Below are positions 17,166 to 26,094 of a stretch of DNA of 48,900 bases, piece by piece. Each line of letters begins with the position of its first letter. The first letter of the stretch is position 1. Both the position numbers and the translations under genes were made by a program. The DNA is from Pseudomonas fontis (GTDB taxonomy: Bacteria > Pseudomonadota > Gammaproteobacteria > Pseudomonadales > Pseudomonadaceae): contig NZ_JAMDGY010000113.1 of assembly GCF_028656955.1 (NCBI RefSeq), positions 1 to 48,900 on the forward strand, in the 5' to 3' direction. The notes beneath the pieces are model-generated. The model did not search any database, was not told the DNA's origin, and saw only the letters and a program-made list of their open reading frames with translations.

Positions 17166-18295
17166 GGCTGTTCTCCGGCACTGGCGAGACAGTCGAGCAG
17201 CGCCTGGCCCATCCGTTCGCGACGCCAGCCGCGCAACGATTCGGGCAGTTGATAAGGCCCGTTGGGATAACCGCTCTTGAGCAGCGCCTCTAGGGTTTTC
17301 TTGCGTAGCATCAGTTCCTGGGCGATGTTCAGGCGCTCGCCCTCGGCCTGGCCAATGGCGCGCAGTTGCTTGAGCACGGCCGACGCCTCGATCGGCAGCG
17401 GCTCCGGCAGCGCTTCTGGCCATTCGCTCGCTGGCAGGCTGCCAGCTTGCTTGATCATCTCCAGCAGGAACTCACCGTCCTGACGAATGGTACGCGGGTG
17501 CATATCCTCGATTTTCGCCAGTGCCGAAAGGTTGTTCGGCTGCGTGCGGGCCATGGGCCACAGGGCGTTCTCCCGCACGATACGGTTGCGTGGTACATCA
17601 CGGCTGCGCGCTTCGCGCTCGCGCCAGGCGCACAGTTCGCGCAGTACGGCCAACTGGGCGCGGGACAGCTTCCAGGCCAGCTTGGCGTCGCGGTACAAGG
17701 CATAGGGGTCGATTTCGCGGCGCATCTGCGCGACCAGCTCGGCGCCATCGTCCAGCACCCAGTCGTTCTTCTCGTCGGACAACTGCGTGCGCAGGCGGCC
17801 ATAGAGCTCGGCCAGGTGCACGGCATCTTCGGCGGCGTAGCTGACCTGGGTCTCCGACAGCGGGCGTTGCAGCCAGTCGGAACGGGTCTCGCCCTTGGGC
17901 AGGTCGATGTCCAGCACTTCCTGGACCAGACGCGAATAGCCCATGGAGAACCCGAGGTTCAGGTAGCCGGCGGCCAATTGGGTGTCGAACAGCGGCGCTG
18001 GCAGGCTGCCGGTCAGGCGCAGCAGCACTTCGAGGTCTTCGCTGCAGGCGTGCAGCACCTTGATCACGTTGCGGTCTTCGAGCAGTTCGGCCAGCGGTGC
18101 CCACTCGGTGACCTGCAATGGATCAATCAGGTAAGCCCGTACTCCGTCACCGACCTGGATCAAACCGGCTTTCGGATAAAAGGTGTCGACCCGCATGAAC
18201 TCTGTGTCTAGCGCCACGTAAGGCAGTTGCCGCCACTGAGCACAGTGTTCGGCAAGGCTGCCATCGTCGCAAATCCAGTGTATTTCGATAGCCAC
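17162..18295 (-). CDS. rnd: Ribonuclease D
   Basis: A 377-residue 3'-5' exoribonuclease that trims tRNA and other stable RNA precursors. The DEDDy catalytic motifs are intact: VALDTEFMRVDTFYPKAGLIQ (Exo I), VIKVLHACSEDLEVLL (Exo II) and YAAEDAVHLAELY (Exo III, Y-x3-D). A helical HRDC domain follows (about residues 205-285). I use the GTG at 18295 opening VAIEIHWICDD, with GGAG 6 bases upstream; the longer frame from 18343 adds 16 residues without family support. Operon with ycgL. Confidence 0.9.
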   Translation of the reverse strand: MAIEIHWICDDGSLAEHCAQWRQLPYVALDTEFMRVDTFYPKAGLIQVGDGVRAYLIDPLQVTEWAPLAELLEDRNVIKVLHACSEDLEVLLRLTGSLPAPLFDTQLAAGYLNLGFSMGYSRLVQEVLDIDLPKGETRSDWLQRPLSETQVSYAAEDAVHLAELYGRLRTQLSDEKNDWVLDDGAELVAQMRREIDPYALYRDAKLAWKLSRAQLAVLRELCAWREREARSRDVPRNRIVRENALWPMARTQPNNLSALAKIEDMHPRTIRQDGEFLLEMIKQAGSLPASEWPEALPEPLPIEASAVLKQLRAIGQAEGERLNIAQELMLRKKTLEALLKSGYPNGPYQLPESLRGWRRERMGQALLDCLASAGEQP

Positions 18296-18336
18296 AAGGC
18301 TCTCCCACAAACAATGGCGCGCAGTATATACGGCAC

Positions 18337-18370
18337 AGGCCACCGTCGGGAAACCGCTCGACGGTGGCCT
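18337..18370 (-). terminator. Hairpin after the phosphoethanolamine transferase gene
   Basis: Perfect 12-bp inverted repeat AGGCCACCGTCG/CGACGGTGGCCT (18337-18348 and 18359-18370) with a 10-base loop, starting 11 bases beyond the stop of the leftward transferase gene and upstream of rnd. There is no T run, so it may be a factor-dependent or RNA-stabilising hairpin. Confidence 0.5.
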
Positions 18371-18381
18371 TGCATGCCTGT

Positions 18382-20016
18382 TTAGCGTGCTGCCTGGGCC
18401 GGATGACAGCCGGCGAACAGGTCCAGTTGCGGGTTGTAGACCTGAGTCTGGACCTGGAGCAGGCCCAGCATCGAGTGGAACAGGTTGTCCTGGCTCAACG
18501 GCTGGCTGGTCGACTGTTTCAGGCAGTCAGTATCCACAGCGTAGGCGCGTTTGTAGCCCTCGGAGAACCAGGTCACCAGCGGCACGTGCTTCTGCTGGTC
18601 GGGCGCCAACATGTATGGCGTGCCATGCAGGAACAGGTTGTACTCGCCCAGCGACTCGCCATGGTCGGACAGATACAGCATGGCGCTGTCCACCTGGCCC
18701 TGCTTGCTGCGTAGCACATCGATCAGCGACGACAGCACATGGTCGGTATAGAGCACGGTGTTGTCGTAGGCATTGATGATGCTTTGCTCGCTGCATTGGT
18801 TCAGCGCGTTGCTCTTGCACACCGGGGTGAAACGCTCAAAGGCCTTGGGGTAGCGCTTGTAGTACTCAGGGCCATGGCTGCCCATCTGGTGCAGGACCAG
18901 GACAGTGTCCTGCTGCAGGTTGTCGATCATCTCGCCCAGGCCCTGCAGCAGAATCTCGTCATGGCATTCGTTGTTGGCGCACAGCGCAGGGTCGGTCAGG
19001 TTGCTCACATCCACGAAGGTCACGCGGTCGCAGGTGCCCTTGCAGCCAGACTGGTTGTCCTTCCAGCGCACATCCAGGCTGGCACGCTTGAGCACGTCCA
19101 GCAGCCCTTCCTGGGTCTTGGCCTGGGTGGCGTCGTAGTTCTTGCGGGTGAGATTGGAGAACATGCACGGCACCGAGACGGCGGTTTCCGTGCCGCACGA
19201 GTGCACGTCGGAGAAGGCGATCACGCCGTCCTGCTTGCGCAGTTCGGGCGTGGTGTCACGCTCATAACCCAGCAGGCCGAAGTTCTGCGCACGCAGGCTC
19301 TCCCCCACCACCAGGACGGTCAGCGACTTGCGTGCATGCTGTTGCGCGGACTTTGCCCGCACCGCGTCTTCGCCAATCAGGCGCATCGGCATACTGGCCG
19401 AACCGATTTGCTCGCGGGCATAAGCAACCGTCGCGCCAATATAGTTGCTCGGCACGATCATCAAGCGCAGCTCGTGATGATTGCGAAACAGTGACGCCAG
19501 GCCCTGGTAGTTCACCAGGGCGACCCCGCCCAGGGTCGCCACGCAGGCCACGCTGACCACCAGCTTGCTCAGCAGCTCACGGTGCCAGGGGCGGTAGCTG
19601 ATCGGCAACTTGTAGACAATCAACGCAGGCAGAACACCCAGGAGCAGAATATAAGCGCCCAGTTTAAAAGAGAGCAGGTCGCGCACTTCGGTGGCATTGG
19701 TTTCTGCGGTATTGCGCAACATGCCAACATCAATCATTACGCCATATTGGTTCATGAAGTAAGCCACACCGGCACTGACCATGAACAACGTGATCAATAA
19801 CGGTTTCAATACGGGTTTGAATGCCAGCAAGGTCAGGATGAAGTTGAACGCGCACACCACCAGCAAGGCAAAGGCCAGGCGCAGCAGCAGGCCTTGGCCA
19901 TCACCCGGAATGACCGAAAACACGTGCTGCCAGAGCACCTGGTTGAACCCGAGCAATAAAAACAGACTGGCAATCAACGTGACCCATTCGGCACGCAGCG
20001 GTTTTACCTTGAACAT
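18382..20016 (-). CDS. eptA: Phosphoethanolamine transferase (EptA-like)
   Basis: A 544-residue inner-membrane enzyme that moves phosphoethanolamine from phosphatidylethanolamine to lipid A or LPS core, lowering surface charge. About five transmembrane helices fill residues 1-165 (for example WVTLIASLFLLLGF and GLLLRLAFALLVVCAFNFIL). A periplasmic sulfatase-like domain follows with zinc and catalytic motifs VVGESLRAQNFGLLGY, GTETAVSVPCMFSNL (nucleophile Thr) and YLSDHGESLGEY. Paired cysteines occur in SGCKGTCD and ALCANNEC. I use the ATG at 20016; a longer frame to 20100 lacks support. EptA and CptA cannot be told apart with certainty. Confidence 0.85.
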   Translation of the reverse strand: MFKVKPLRAEWVTLIASLFLLLGFNQVLWQHVFSVIPGDGQGLLLRLAFALLVVCAFNFILTLLAFKPVLKPLLITLFMVSAGVAYFMNQYGVMIDVGMLRNTAETNATEVRDLLSFKLGAYILLLGVLPALIVYKLPISYRPWHRELLSKLVVSVACVATLGGVALVNYQGLASLFRNHHELRLMIVPSNYIGATVAYAREQIGSASMPMRLIGEDAVRAKSAQQHARKSLTVLVVGESLRAQNFGLLGYERDTTPELRKQDGVIAFSDVHSCGTETAVSVPCMFSNLTRKNYDATQAKTQEGLLDVLKRASLDVRWKDNQSGCKGTCDRVTFVDVSNLTDPALCANNECHDEILLQGLGEMIDNLQQDTVLVLHQMGSHGPEYYKRYPKAFERFTPVCKSNALNQCSEQSIINAYDNTVLYTDHVLSSLIDVLRSKQGQVDSAMLYLSDHGESLGEYNLFLHGTPYMLAPDQQKHVPLVTWFSEGYKRAYAVDTDCLKQSTSQPLSQDNLFHSMLGLLQVQTQVYNPQLDLFAGCHPAQAAR

Positions 20017-20298
20017 GGCGTTTGGCGTTCCCTGAACCCTGAGTAATGTCGTTGCGACACTTACTGAAAACAGGGCGAACTCTAGGCAGATAGCCATCAA
20101 TTTTTCGTGAAAAGTTTGCTAACAAATAATTGTTCTGCGCTTGGGGAAATTAACAATGCTTCATGTTCAGCGAGTGTTCAGGAAGCCGGCTCGGTTGCCG
20201 CAGGGGAGCGGCTGACAGCCCTGCACTGCCCAAGCGCAGAAAGGCGACTATCCTCAAGGTTCACGAATCCCCGACCAGAACCCAGGAGAGGTGAAGAA

Positions 20299-20526
20299 AT
20301 GCCGGTTAAGCACGATTTGCTCGCAGACTTGAACATGACCAGGGATGCGTTCGATGCGCACAAGAAAACCGATGCTCGCTTGAGTACGCTGCACGAACAA
20401 TACAACGCCAAGGATGCCGAGGTGGTTGAAGCCGAGAATGCATCCGCCGATGACACACGGGTGACCTTGCTACGCAAGGAGCGCCTGAAGATCAAAGACG
20501 ATATCGTCGCTCACGTGAAACGCTAA
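20299..20526 (+). CDS. DUF465/YdcH family small protein
   Basis: A 75-residue, highly charged helical protein of the DUF465 (YdcH) family, predicted to form a two-helix coiled coil. The family signature is the late segment LLRKERLKIKDDIVAHVK. GAGG precedes the ATG at 20299. Function unknown. It stands alone, divergent from the transferase gene and followed by a REP pair. The 282-bp gap upstream of it (20017-20298) holds the promoters of both genes; I see no strong motif there. Confidence 0.75.
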   Translation: MPVKHDLLADLNMTRDAFDAHKKTDARLSTLHEQYNAKDAEVVEAENASADDTRVTLLRKERLKIKDDIVAHVKR

Positions 20527-20532
20527 AACAGC

Positions 20533-20614
20533 ATCGCCGGCAAGGCAGACTCCTACAGAACGCGATGTCAGCATGTGATGCCCGACACCTGTGGGAACCG
20601 ACCTTGCCGGCGAT
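20533..20614. repeat. REP-like inverted pair (degenerate)
   Basis: Facing REP units at 20533-20558 and 20589-20614 (ATCGCCGGCAAGG...CTACAG and its imperfect complement), between the convergent DUF465 and sulfotransferase genes. Several positions differ from the window's other REP copies. Confidence 0.65.
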
Positions 20615-20630
20615 GAGGCCAACGCAAAGA

Positions 20631-21584
20631 CTACAACACCTGCCCCGCCCTCCAGGCCTCCAGGGCCTGATAAGGCTCACTGGCCCAATAAGCTATCCGC
20701 TCGAGCAGCAACGGCGTTGCTTCCAGATGCTTGCCTTGGCTATCCGGTACAAAGCGCTGCGCGGGCGACTTGGCGTGCTGGCTAGTCGCGGACATCGCCA
20801 GGGCGACTTCCTCTGCGCTCAACCCGAAGAACCGCGCCAGGGATCCACTCATTACCCCTGGCAATTCGATGTAGTTGACCGCCAGCGCCTCCTCCGCACG
20901 ACAGTGCTCAAGCCCACCCTTAAGCAACTCACCCAGCCGTCGCGCGATGTCGTCCTCACGCCCATTGAACGGCTGCCCACCCTCAAGCCGAGCCAGCCCC
21001 AACATCCCCGGAATCATCTGCATGCCCGCCCGCCGCAAATGCGACACGGCAATTTCCAGCGGATCGCGATACAGGTACATCCACGGCACCTGCGGGAAGT
21101 ACTCGCGCAACAACGGCCTGTCGAAGATGTTCCAGGCATCGAGCTTGATCACCAGGGCCCGCTCCGTGCCAGCGCGTACCTGCCCATAGGCAGACAACAG
21201 CCCCTCGATAGCGGCCCGACGTTCAACCTCCGGCAGATCGATGCGCAGCAGGGTATCGAGTGCCGGCGGCTCGGAAATCACCACATGGCTGTCGAGTTGC
21301 GCCAGCATCTGGCTGATCAGCGTCGAACCACAACGCGAGGCGTGATAGACGAAGGCGCTCGGTGCAATCCCCGGGCTCTGGCGCTGCCAATCGCTCAGTG
21401 CAGACAAGGGCGTTTCCCGGCGAAACGCCTGATTGAAAGGCAAGCGCAGCGCATCATCGACAGCATCGCGAAAGAACGGCTGCACCAGGCGCTGGGCACC
21501 GAACCAGCACCAGTCAACGCGCCACTGCGCGTTTTCCTGCCAGACGCTGATCGGCAACCAGCCGTGTAGATTCAGACTTTCCAT
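20631..21584 (-). CDS. Sulfotransferase family protein
   Basis: A 317-residue PAPS-dependent sulfotransferase fold. The 5'-phosphosulfate loop is FVYHASRCGSTLISQML (about residues 78-94) and the 3'-phosphate site is YLYRDPLEIAVSHLRR (about residues 170-185). No signal peptide or membrane segment, so cytoplasmic. The ATG at 21584 (GGAG 6 bases upstream) overlaps the 3' end of the hydroxylase gene by 13 bases, implying coupled expression. The acceptor is unknown; the pairing suggests a hydroxyl group made by the neighbour could be sulfated, which is inference. Confidence 0.8.
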   Translation of the reverse strand: MESLNLHGWLPISVWQENAQWRVDWCWFGAQRLVQPFFRDAVDDALRLPFNQAFRRETPLSALSDWQRQSPGIAPSAFVYHASRCGSTLISQMLAQLDSHVVISEPPALDTLLRIDLPEVERRAAIEGLLSAYGQVRAGTERALVIKLDAWNIFDRPLLREYFPQVPWMYLYRDPLEIAVSHLRRAGMQMIPGMLGLARLEGGQPFNGREDDIARRLGELLKGGLEHCRAEEALAVNYIELPGVMSGSLARFFGLSAEEVALAMSATSQHAKSPAQRFVPDSQGKHLEATPLLLERIAYWASEPYQALEAWRAGQVL

Positions 21585-22402
21585 TGGTCACTCCAGCGGC
21601 TACGGCCACGACGCATGGCGGCGCGCACCTGCTCCTGGCCAAAGTCCAGGCCCTGCGACGCCGCCAGTGCGACAACCCGCTCAATAAAGGTGTGTTGATC
21701 AGTCAGGGCCTGCAACTGCGTGCAGGCCTGCTGGTTGCGCTGCAACCACTGCTGAAAATCGGCGAAGGCCCTGGCCTTGCGCCCCTCGCCGCTTGCCGGG
21801 GTAGTGGCCTGGCCGTCAGCCACCGCCTTGAGCAAGGCCGGCGTCGGACGGCAATCGAGCACCAGGTGGATACGCGGGCTGGTGTCATGGTTGTCGACGC
21901 AGTGCGGCCGGGCAAGGTCAAGGAACCAGCACTCCCCCGCCTTCATCGGTATCCGCCGCCCCTCGAGCATGAAGTCGACCTGTTCCGGGCTGAGCAATGG
22001 AATATGCAGGCGCATGTCCGCATCGGGGCCGCCGAGGTCGTAGTCACGGTGCTCATGAATCTGTGCCCCCGCGCCCAGGCGTAGCAAGCGTGCGCTGCGG
22101 ATATCCAGGCCCAATGCCTGCAAGCCCAATTGCCAACGGGCATCTTCAAGCCAGGGTTGGCGCAGGGTGGCTGGCCCCTGGCCGTGCGTCAGCTCGCCAA
22201 TTGCATCTTCGGCCGAGATCAGCGCCACCCCGCTCCAGTCACCGTCGAAATAACGCTGATTGAAATGCGCCTGCCACTGGCTGCTCTCGATGGCCGCCAA
22301 GGCGGCCAGCAACGGTGCCAGGTCCACTTTCACCATCAACCGGGAACAGACCGGACGCGGCCCCTCCCCGCTGCAAACCCCTTGGGGCTGCTCGATCGAC
22401 AT
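21572..22402 (-). CDS. Aspartyl/asparaginyl beta-hydroxylase-like dioxygenase
   Basis: A 276-residue Fe(II)/2-oxoglutarate dioxygenase of the Asp/Asn-hydroxylase type. Probable iron ligands are in IHEHRDYDLGG and ARPHCVDNHD; the arginine of RIHLVLDC probably binds 2-oxoglutarate, after the GECWFLD strand. A helical C-terminal extension (about residues 190-276) follows. No transmembrane segment, unlike the LpxO-like protein at the left end. ATG at 22402 with GGGAG upstream. It lies 83 bases downstream of tssM on the same strand, so it and the sulfotransferase may be read through from the T6SS operon. Confidence 0.78.
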   Translation of the reverse strand: MSIEQPQGVCSGEGPRPVCSRLMVKVDLAPLLAALAAIESSQWQAHFNQRYFDGDWSGVALISAEDAIGELTHGQGPATLRQPWLEDARWQLGLQALGLDIRSARLLRLGAGAQIHEHRDYDLGGPDADMRLHIPLLSPEQVDFMLEGRRIPMKAGECWFLDLARPHCVDNHDTSPRIHLVLDCRPTPALLKAVADGQATTPASGEGRKARAFADFQQWLQRNQQACTQLQALTDQHTFIERVVALAASQGLDFGQEQVRAAMRRGRSRWSDQWKV

Positions 22403-22485
22403 GCTGCCTGCTCCCTGCTCGGGTGAACGGAATCAGGCCAGTCTAGGCAAGGCCGTTACGCCGTCAAGCGAAATGCCATCATTGC

Positions 22486-25400
22486 TCAGATGGCGCTGGC
22501 CACTTTCCCCGTTGAGGCCTGCAACAAGGTACGTGGCAAGGCGAACCCCTTGAACGGCTGTTGGGTAATCGGGTTCAACGCTTTCTCCGAAGTCAGTTGG
22601 TAACGCATCATGCCGTCGCCGGCCTTGAAGCTGAGGTCGACACCCGTTGCCGTACGGCTATTGAGGGTACCTCGGCTCAGCAGGCGGAACATCGACCAGG
22701 GGCCACGGAACTCCAGGCTGCTGTTCCCGCTCAGCCGGACCAGGGTCAGGTTGCTGCGTACCGGGCCGGCCAGGGTGTTTGGCCAGATCAGCCCGGTGAC
22801 CACACTCGGCCCATGGGTGTAGGGGACAAGCTGGCCGTCGAGGTCCAGAACGCTGGTGCGCTGGTTGGCGCTCAACCCCAACGGGGCAATGCTGAACTGC
22901 ACGCTGAGGTTGCCGCGGTTGTCGAAGAAGGTCTCGCGAATGCGCTCTGCCGCAGCCAACTGGTCGAGCAGGTCGGTGCGCACCAGATAACGGCCACGGC
23001 TTTGGGAATAGAGGGCTTCGAGGTTGTCCTTGAGGAACACCTTCAGGTACTGGTCCTGAAACTGCTGCAAGCGCCCGCTCGGGCCGAAGAACGCCTCGAA
23101 GTCGTCCAGCGAGGCATCGACCCCTTGCGGGTTGAACGGATAGCGACCCGCCAGGCGTTGCTGATAGAAGCTGAACACCTCCGTGTCCCAGCGTTTCTCC
23201 AGCTCACGCAGCGCCTCGATCACCAGTACTTGCGAGGTCTGCTCGGCAATGTGTTGCACATGTTGAGCGACAGGCTCTGGCAAGCCGCTGGCCATGCGTT
23301 GCAAGGTGCCAATCGGGTCGGGGCCGGTCATGGCAAAGCGGTTGAGTACCGCGCTCAGCGCCGCCTTGCCGCGATCGGGGCTGTCTTGCACGGTTTTGGC
23401 GTAGTCGTATACGGCGGTCAGTGCGCTGAGTGTTTCATCGTAATAACTGGGCTTCTCGCCCTTGCGGTCGAGCAGTTCGAACAACGACGCAAAGGCCCTG
23501 CGAATGCCTGTCGCCTGTTGCTGGTTCGACGTTTGGATGGCAACTGCCTCGCTGGCCTTGCCAAGCGGCTCGGGCGCTGGCGGATAGATCAGCGTGTTGT
23601 CGCGCACACTCTCCAGCAGCCGGCGCAGGGGCGCCGGCGGCCCGGTCATCTGCTCAAGTACCGACACGCCATGGGCAAGGTCGCGAAAATCCACGACCGC
23701 CAGTGCATTCAACGCACGGCGCCAGCTATCGATGTAGTCGGCACTGTAGAGCGTGCGAATGCGCTCGGTGAGCGCCTGCCTGTCAGCGTCGGAATAGTCC
23801 AGGTGCGCACGCTCGCCCAGTGCCCACTGATCCACCATGGCGAGGTCGGTGATGTGCTCGCTGTTGGGCTCGAAATACTCCCTGAAACCCTTGGCCGTCA
23901 GCAACGGTGCCAGCACCGTGACGGCCTCGGCTGGCGGCTGGTAGACAAGCGCGAACGCCGGCCCGACCTCGCGCCCCAGGTCGACCCCCGCATGCAATTG
24001 CTGTCGCGCCTGCTGCTTGAGTACCTGGTAGATACGCTGCTGCAAGGGCACCTTGCGCAGTATCTGCTGAACCTCGGCAATACGCTGACGGTACTGCGGC
24101 AAATCGGTGTCAGCATAGGCCAAGGCATATTGAAGGTGGCGCATCAACTGGCGTTGCACCTGGCCCTGTCCTGGATAAGTGGCCTGCCACTGCCGGGCCA
24201 TCCACGCCTCGACCATTTTCGGCCGGCGATTGTCGCGATCCTCGATCATCCGGTACACCCGCAGCGCCGCCATTTGCGCCTCGCTGCCGTCAGGCGCGGC
24301 ATTCATGGCATCCACCGCGCCACCTGCCAGCGCCGGCAGGAACCGACGGGAGAGCAGCGCCAGATACGCTTGGTCAACACTCGGCCCGATCGCCCGCCCC
24401 TGATACAGCCCCGCGTCGGCGAGCAACGGCCAGGCCGAGCGATAGTCGCCGAACACCGATACCGCATCACGGATCTGCTCCAGCGGCGCCAGCAGGTTGC
24501 GCCCGGTCGGGTCGACCCGCTCATCAATGTCACGCCTGCTGAACTCCTGGCTCTTGGCCAGAACGGCAACGGCCTTGTCACGGTTAGCGTCGAAGTAACG
24601 TTGCCATGTACCCAGGCCCACCGCCAGGGCCAGTAAGCCGACACCTGAACCAACCCAGAGCAACCGCCGCTTGCCCTGTGCCACCTTGACGTTGTCGCCT
24701 GCCAGACCGGCCTCCGGGTAGACCACCCGCTCAAAGACCTGTTGGGCGAAGTACACCAGCGGGTTGCCAAGCGGCTTGGCATCACCAAGCGGCGGGTGCA
24801 CTTTGTAGGGCTGCGCGGCTGCTCGCACGAACGTATTGTGCGTTTCACCCTGCTGGTACACCGATGAGAAATACACCCCCCGCACCAATGCAGGCGTGGT
24901 GAAACGGTCACTGCCGAGCGTCTCGCTGAAGAAGCGCAGGATGATGGCGCGCAACCCGAACAACTGGGCAGGTAGCGAAACCAACAGCTGGCGCTGCTCC
25001 GCGCAGGTGATCGAGCCGACGTGATCGAGCACCTCTTCCTGCACGGCTTGCAGCAGGCGGTCATAGTGCTCGGCAAACGCCTCAAGCCAGGCATCGAACG
25101 ATGTCACGCCATCGAGATTGAAGACACTGCCGATGATCCGCTCGCGCTGCGACAGCGGTAATTGCGCAAACAATTGCTCGAAGCCTTCGAGCAGATCGAA
25201 CTTGCTCAGCACCACGTACAGCGGCAGACGCGACCCCAGTTGGCTGCTCAGTTCATGCAGGCGAGCCCGCAGCACATGGGCCAAGGCCATGCGTTGCTCT
25301 GGCTCGGCGTGCAACAGCGCCGGCAGGTCAACCACCAGCACCACACCATTGAGCGCGCGCCGACTGCGATGGCTCGAAAGCCAAGCCAGCAGATAGTTCC

Positions 25401-26070
25401 ACAGCCTGGCTTGGGTCCCCGCCGGCAGCTCCGGGCGTTCCTTGTGCTGGCCTCGCTGCCCCACCCCCTGGATGGCCCCCTGGCTGATAAACTCCCCGGG
25501 CGGGTCGACAATCACGGCGTCATTGCCAATCCACCAGTCCACCGGGTAGGCCAGCCCATCATCTTCACGTCCACGGGCCTGAGCTTTGCTGACACGGGTC
25601 AGGGCAAAGCGCTGGTCAGAACGGGTGATGAAACTGGACTTGCCGACGTTTTCAGTGCCCAGTACCAGGTACCACGGCAACTGATAGAGCGCGCCCCGGC
25701 CTCCAGCGTTGTCGAGAAAGCGCGCAAGGTTCTGGTTCAGCGCCGCCTCCTGGGCGTGCACATAGGGCAGGCTGGGGTCGGCTTCGATGGCTGCATCCTG
25801 GCGCTGCGCTGCCTGCAGGCGACGGTAACGGGAACGCTGCCCCCACACCCAGAACAGCAACGGCAGAAGAAGGGCCAGCAGGCTGGCGAGAATCCGATGA
25901 GGCAGGCCCGCCAATGGCTGCTGCCCGCGCCAGTTCCACTGCGGGCCCAACCACCAAATCGCCACCAGCAACAGCAACGCCCCCAGCAGCAACAGCAACG
26001 GCATCGCCCGGCCGGCCCTGCTCAGCCCCGGCAGGCCCCAACGCTTGATATGACCCCAGTACTTCTCCAT
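22486..26070 (-). CDS. tssM: T6SS membrane-complex protein TssM (IcmF/VasK)
   Basis: A 1194-residue inner-membrane protein, the large subunit of the TssJLM complex that spans the envelope and anchors the baseplate. Two N-terminal helices (about 23-45 and 58-76) and a third after residue 430 (LLWVGSGVGLLALAVGLGTW) frame a cytoplasmic NTPase-like domain with Walker A GTENVGKSS (138-146), DPPGEF and LSKFDLLEG. The long remainder is the periplasmic part, ending in the beta-rich domain that contacts TssJ. Length is normal and the reading frame is intact. It lies 24 bases after tssA. Confidence 0.93.
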   Translation of the reverse strand: MEKYWGHIKRWGLPGLSRAGRAMPLLLLLGALLLLVAIWWLGPQWNWRGQQPLAGLPHRILASLLALLLPLLFWVWGQRSRYRRLQAAQRQDAAIEADPSLPYVHAQEAALNQNLARFLDNAGGRGALYQLPWYLVLGTENVGKSSFITRSDQRFALTRVSKAQARGREDDGLAYPVDWWIGNDAVIVDPPGEFISQGAIQGVGQRGQHKERPELPAGTQARLWNYLLAWLSSHRSRRALNGVVLVVDLPALLHAEPEQRMALAHVLRARLHELSSQLGSRLPLYVVLSKFDLLEGFEQLFAQLPLSQRERIIGSVFNLDGVTSFDAWLEAFAEHYDRLLQAVQEEVLDHVGSITCAEQRQLLVSLPAQLFGLRAIILRFFSETLGSDRFTTPALVRGVYFSSVYQQGETHNTFVRAAAQPYKVHPPLGDAKPLGNPLVYFAQQVFERVVYPEAGLAGDNVKVAQGKRRLLWVGSGVGLLALAVGLGTWQRYFDANRDKAVAVLAKSQEFSRRDIDERVDPTGRNLLAPLEQIRDAVSVFGDYRSAWPLLADAGLYQGRAIGPSVDQAYLALLSRRFLPALAGGAVDAMNAAPDGSEAQMAALRVYRMIEDRDNRRPKMVEAWMARQWQATYPGQGQVQRQLMRHLQYALAYADTDLPQYRQRIAEVQQILRKVPLQQRIYQVLKQQARQQLHAGVDLGREVGPAFALVYQPPAEAVTVLAPLLTAKGFREYFEPNSEHITDLAMVDQWALGERAHLDYSDADRQALTERIRTLYSADYIDSWRRALNALAVVDFRDLAHGVSVLEQMTGPPAPLRRLLESVRDNTLIYPPAPEPLGKASEAVAIQTSNQQQATGIRRAFASLFELLDRKGEKPSYYDETLSALTAVYDYAKTVQDSPDRGKAALSAVLNRFAMTGPDPIGTLQRMASGLPEPVAQHVQHIAEQTSQVLVIEALRELEKRWDTEVFSFYQQRLAGRYPFNPQGVDASLDDFEAFFGPSGRLQQFQDQYLKVFLKDNLEALYSQSRGRYLVRTDLLDQLAAAERIRETFFDNRGNLSVQFSIAPLGLSANQRTSVLDLDGQLVPYTHGPSVVTGLIWPNTLAGPVRSNLTLVRLSGNSSLEFRGPWSMFRLLSRGTLNSRTATGVDLSFKAGDGMMRYQLTSEKALNPITQQPFKGFALPRTLLQASTGKVASAI

Positions 26071-26094
26071 CGCGGACCCTTGCTCCCTGCTCTG

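Noticed and set aside
20091..20115. Possible ColR-type box upstream of the phosphoethanolamine transferase gene (TTTTTCGTG / TTTTCACG)
   Set aside because: The T run and CAC end are suggestive, but spacing and the upstream half do not fit the consensus I remember, so I do not list it as a site.
22561..24636. 691-codon open frame on the + strand
   Set aside because: It lies wholly antisense to tssM, is rich in Arg, His, Gln and Leu as expected of a complement of GC-rich codons, and resembles no family. Similar long antisense frames at 15740-16990, 29594-30580 and 38252-39184 were rejected for the same reason.
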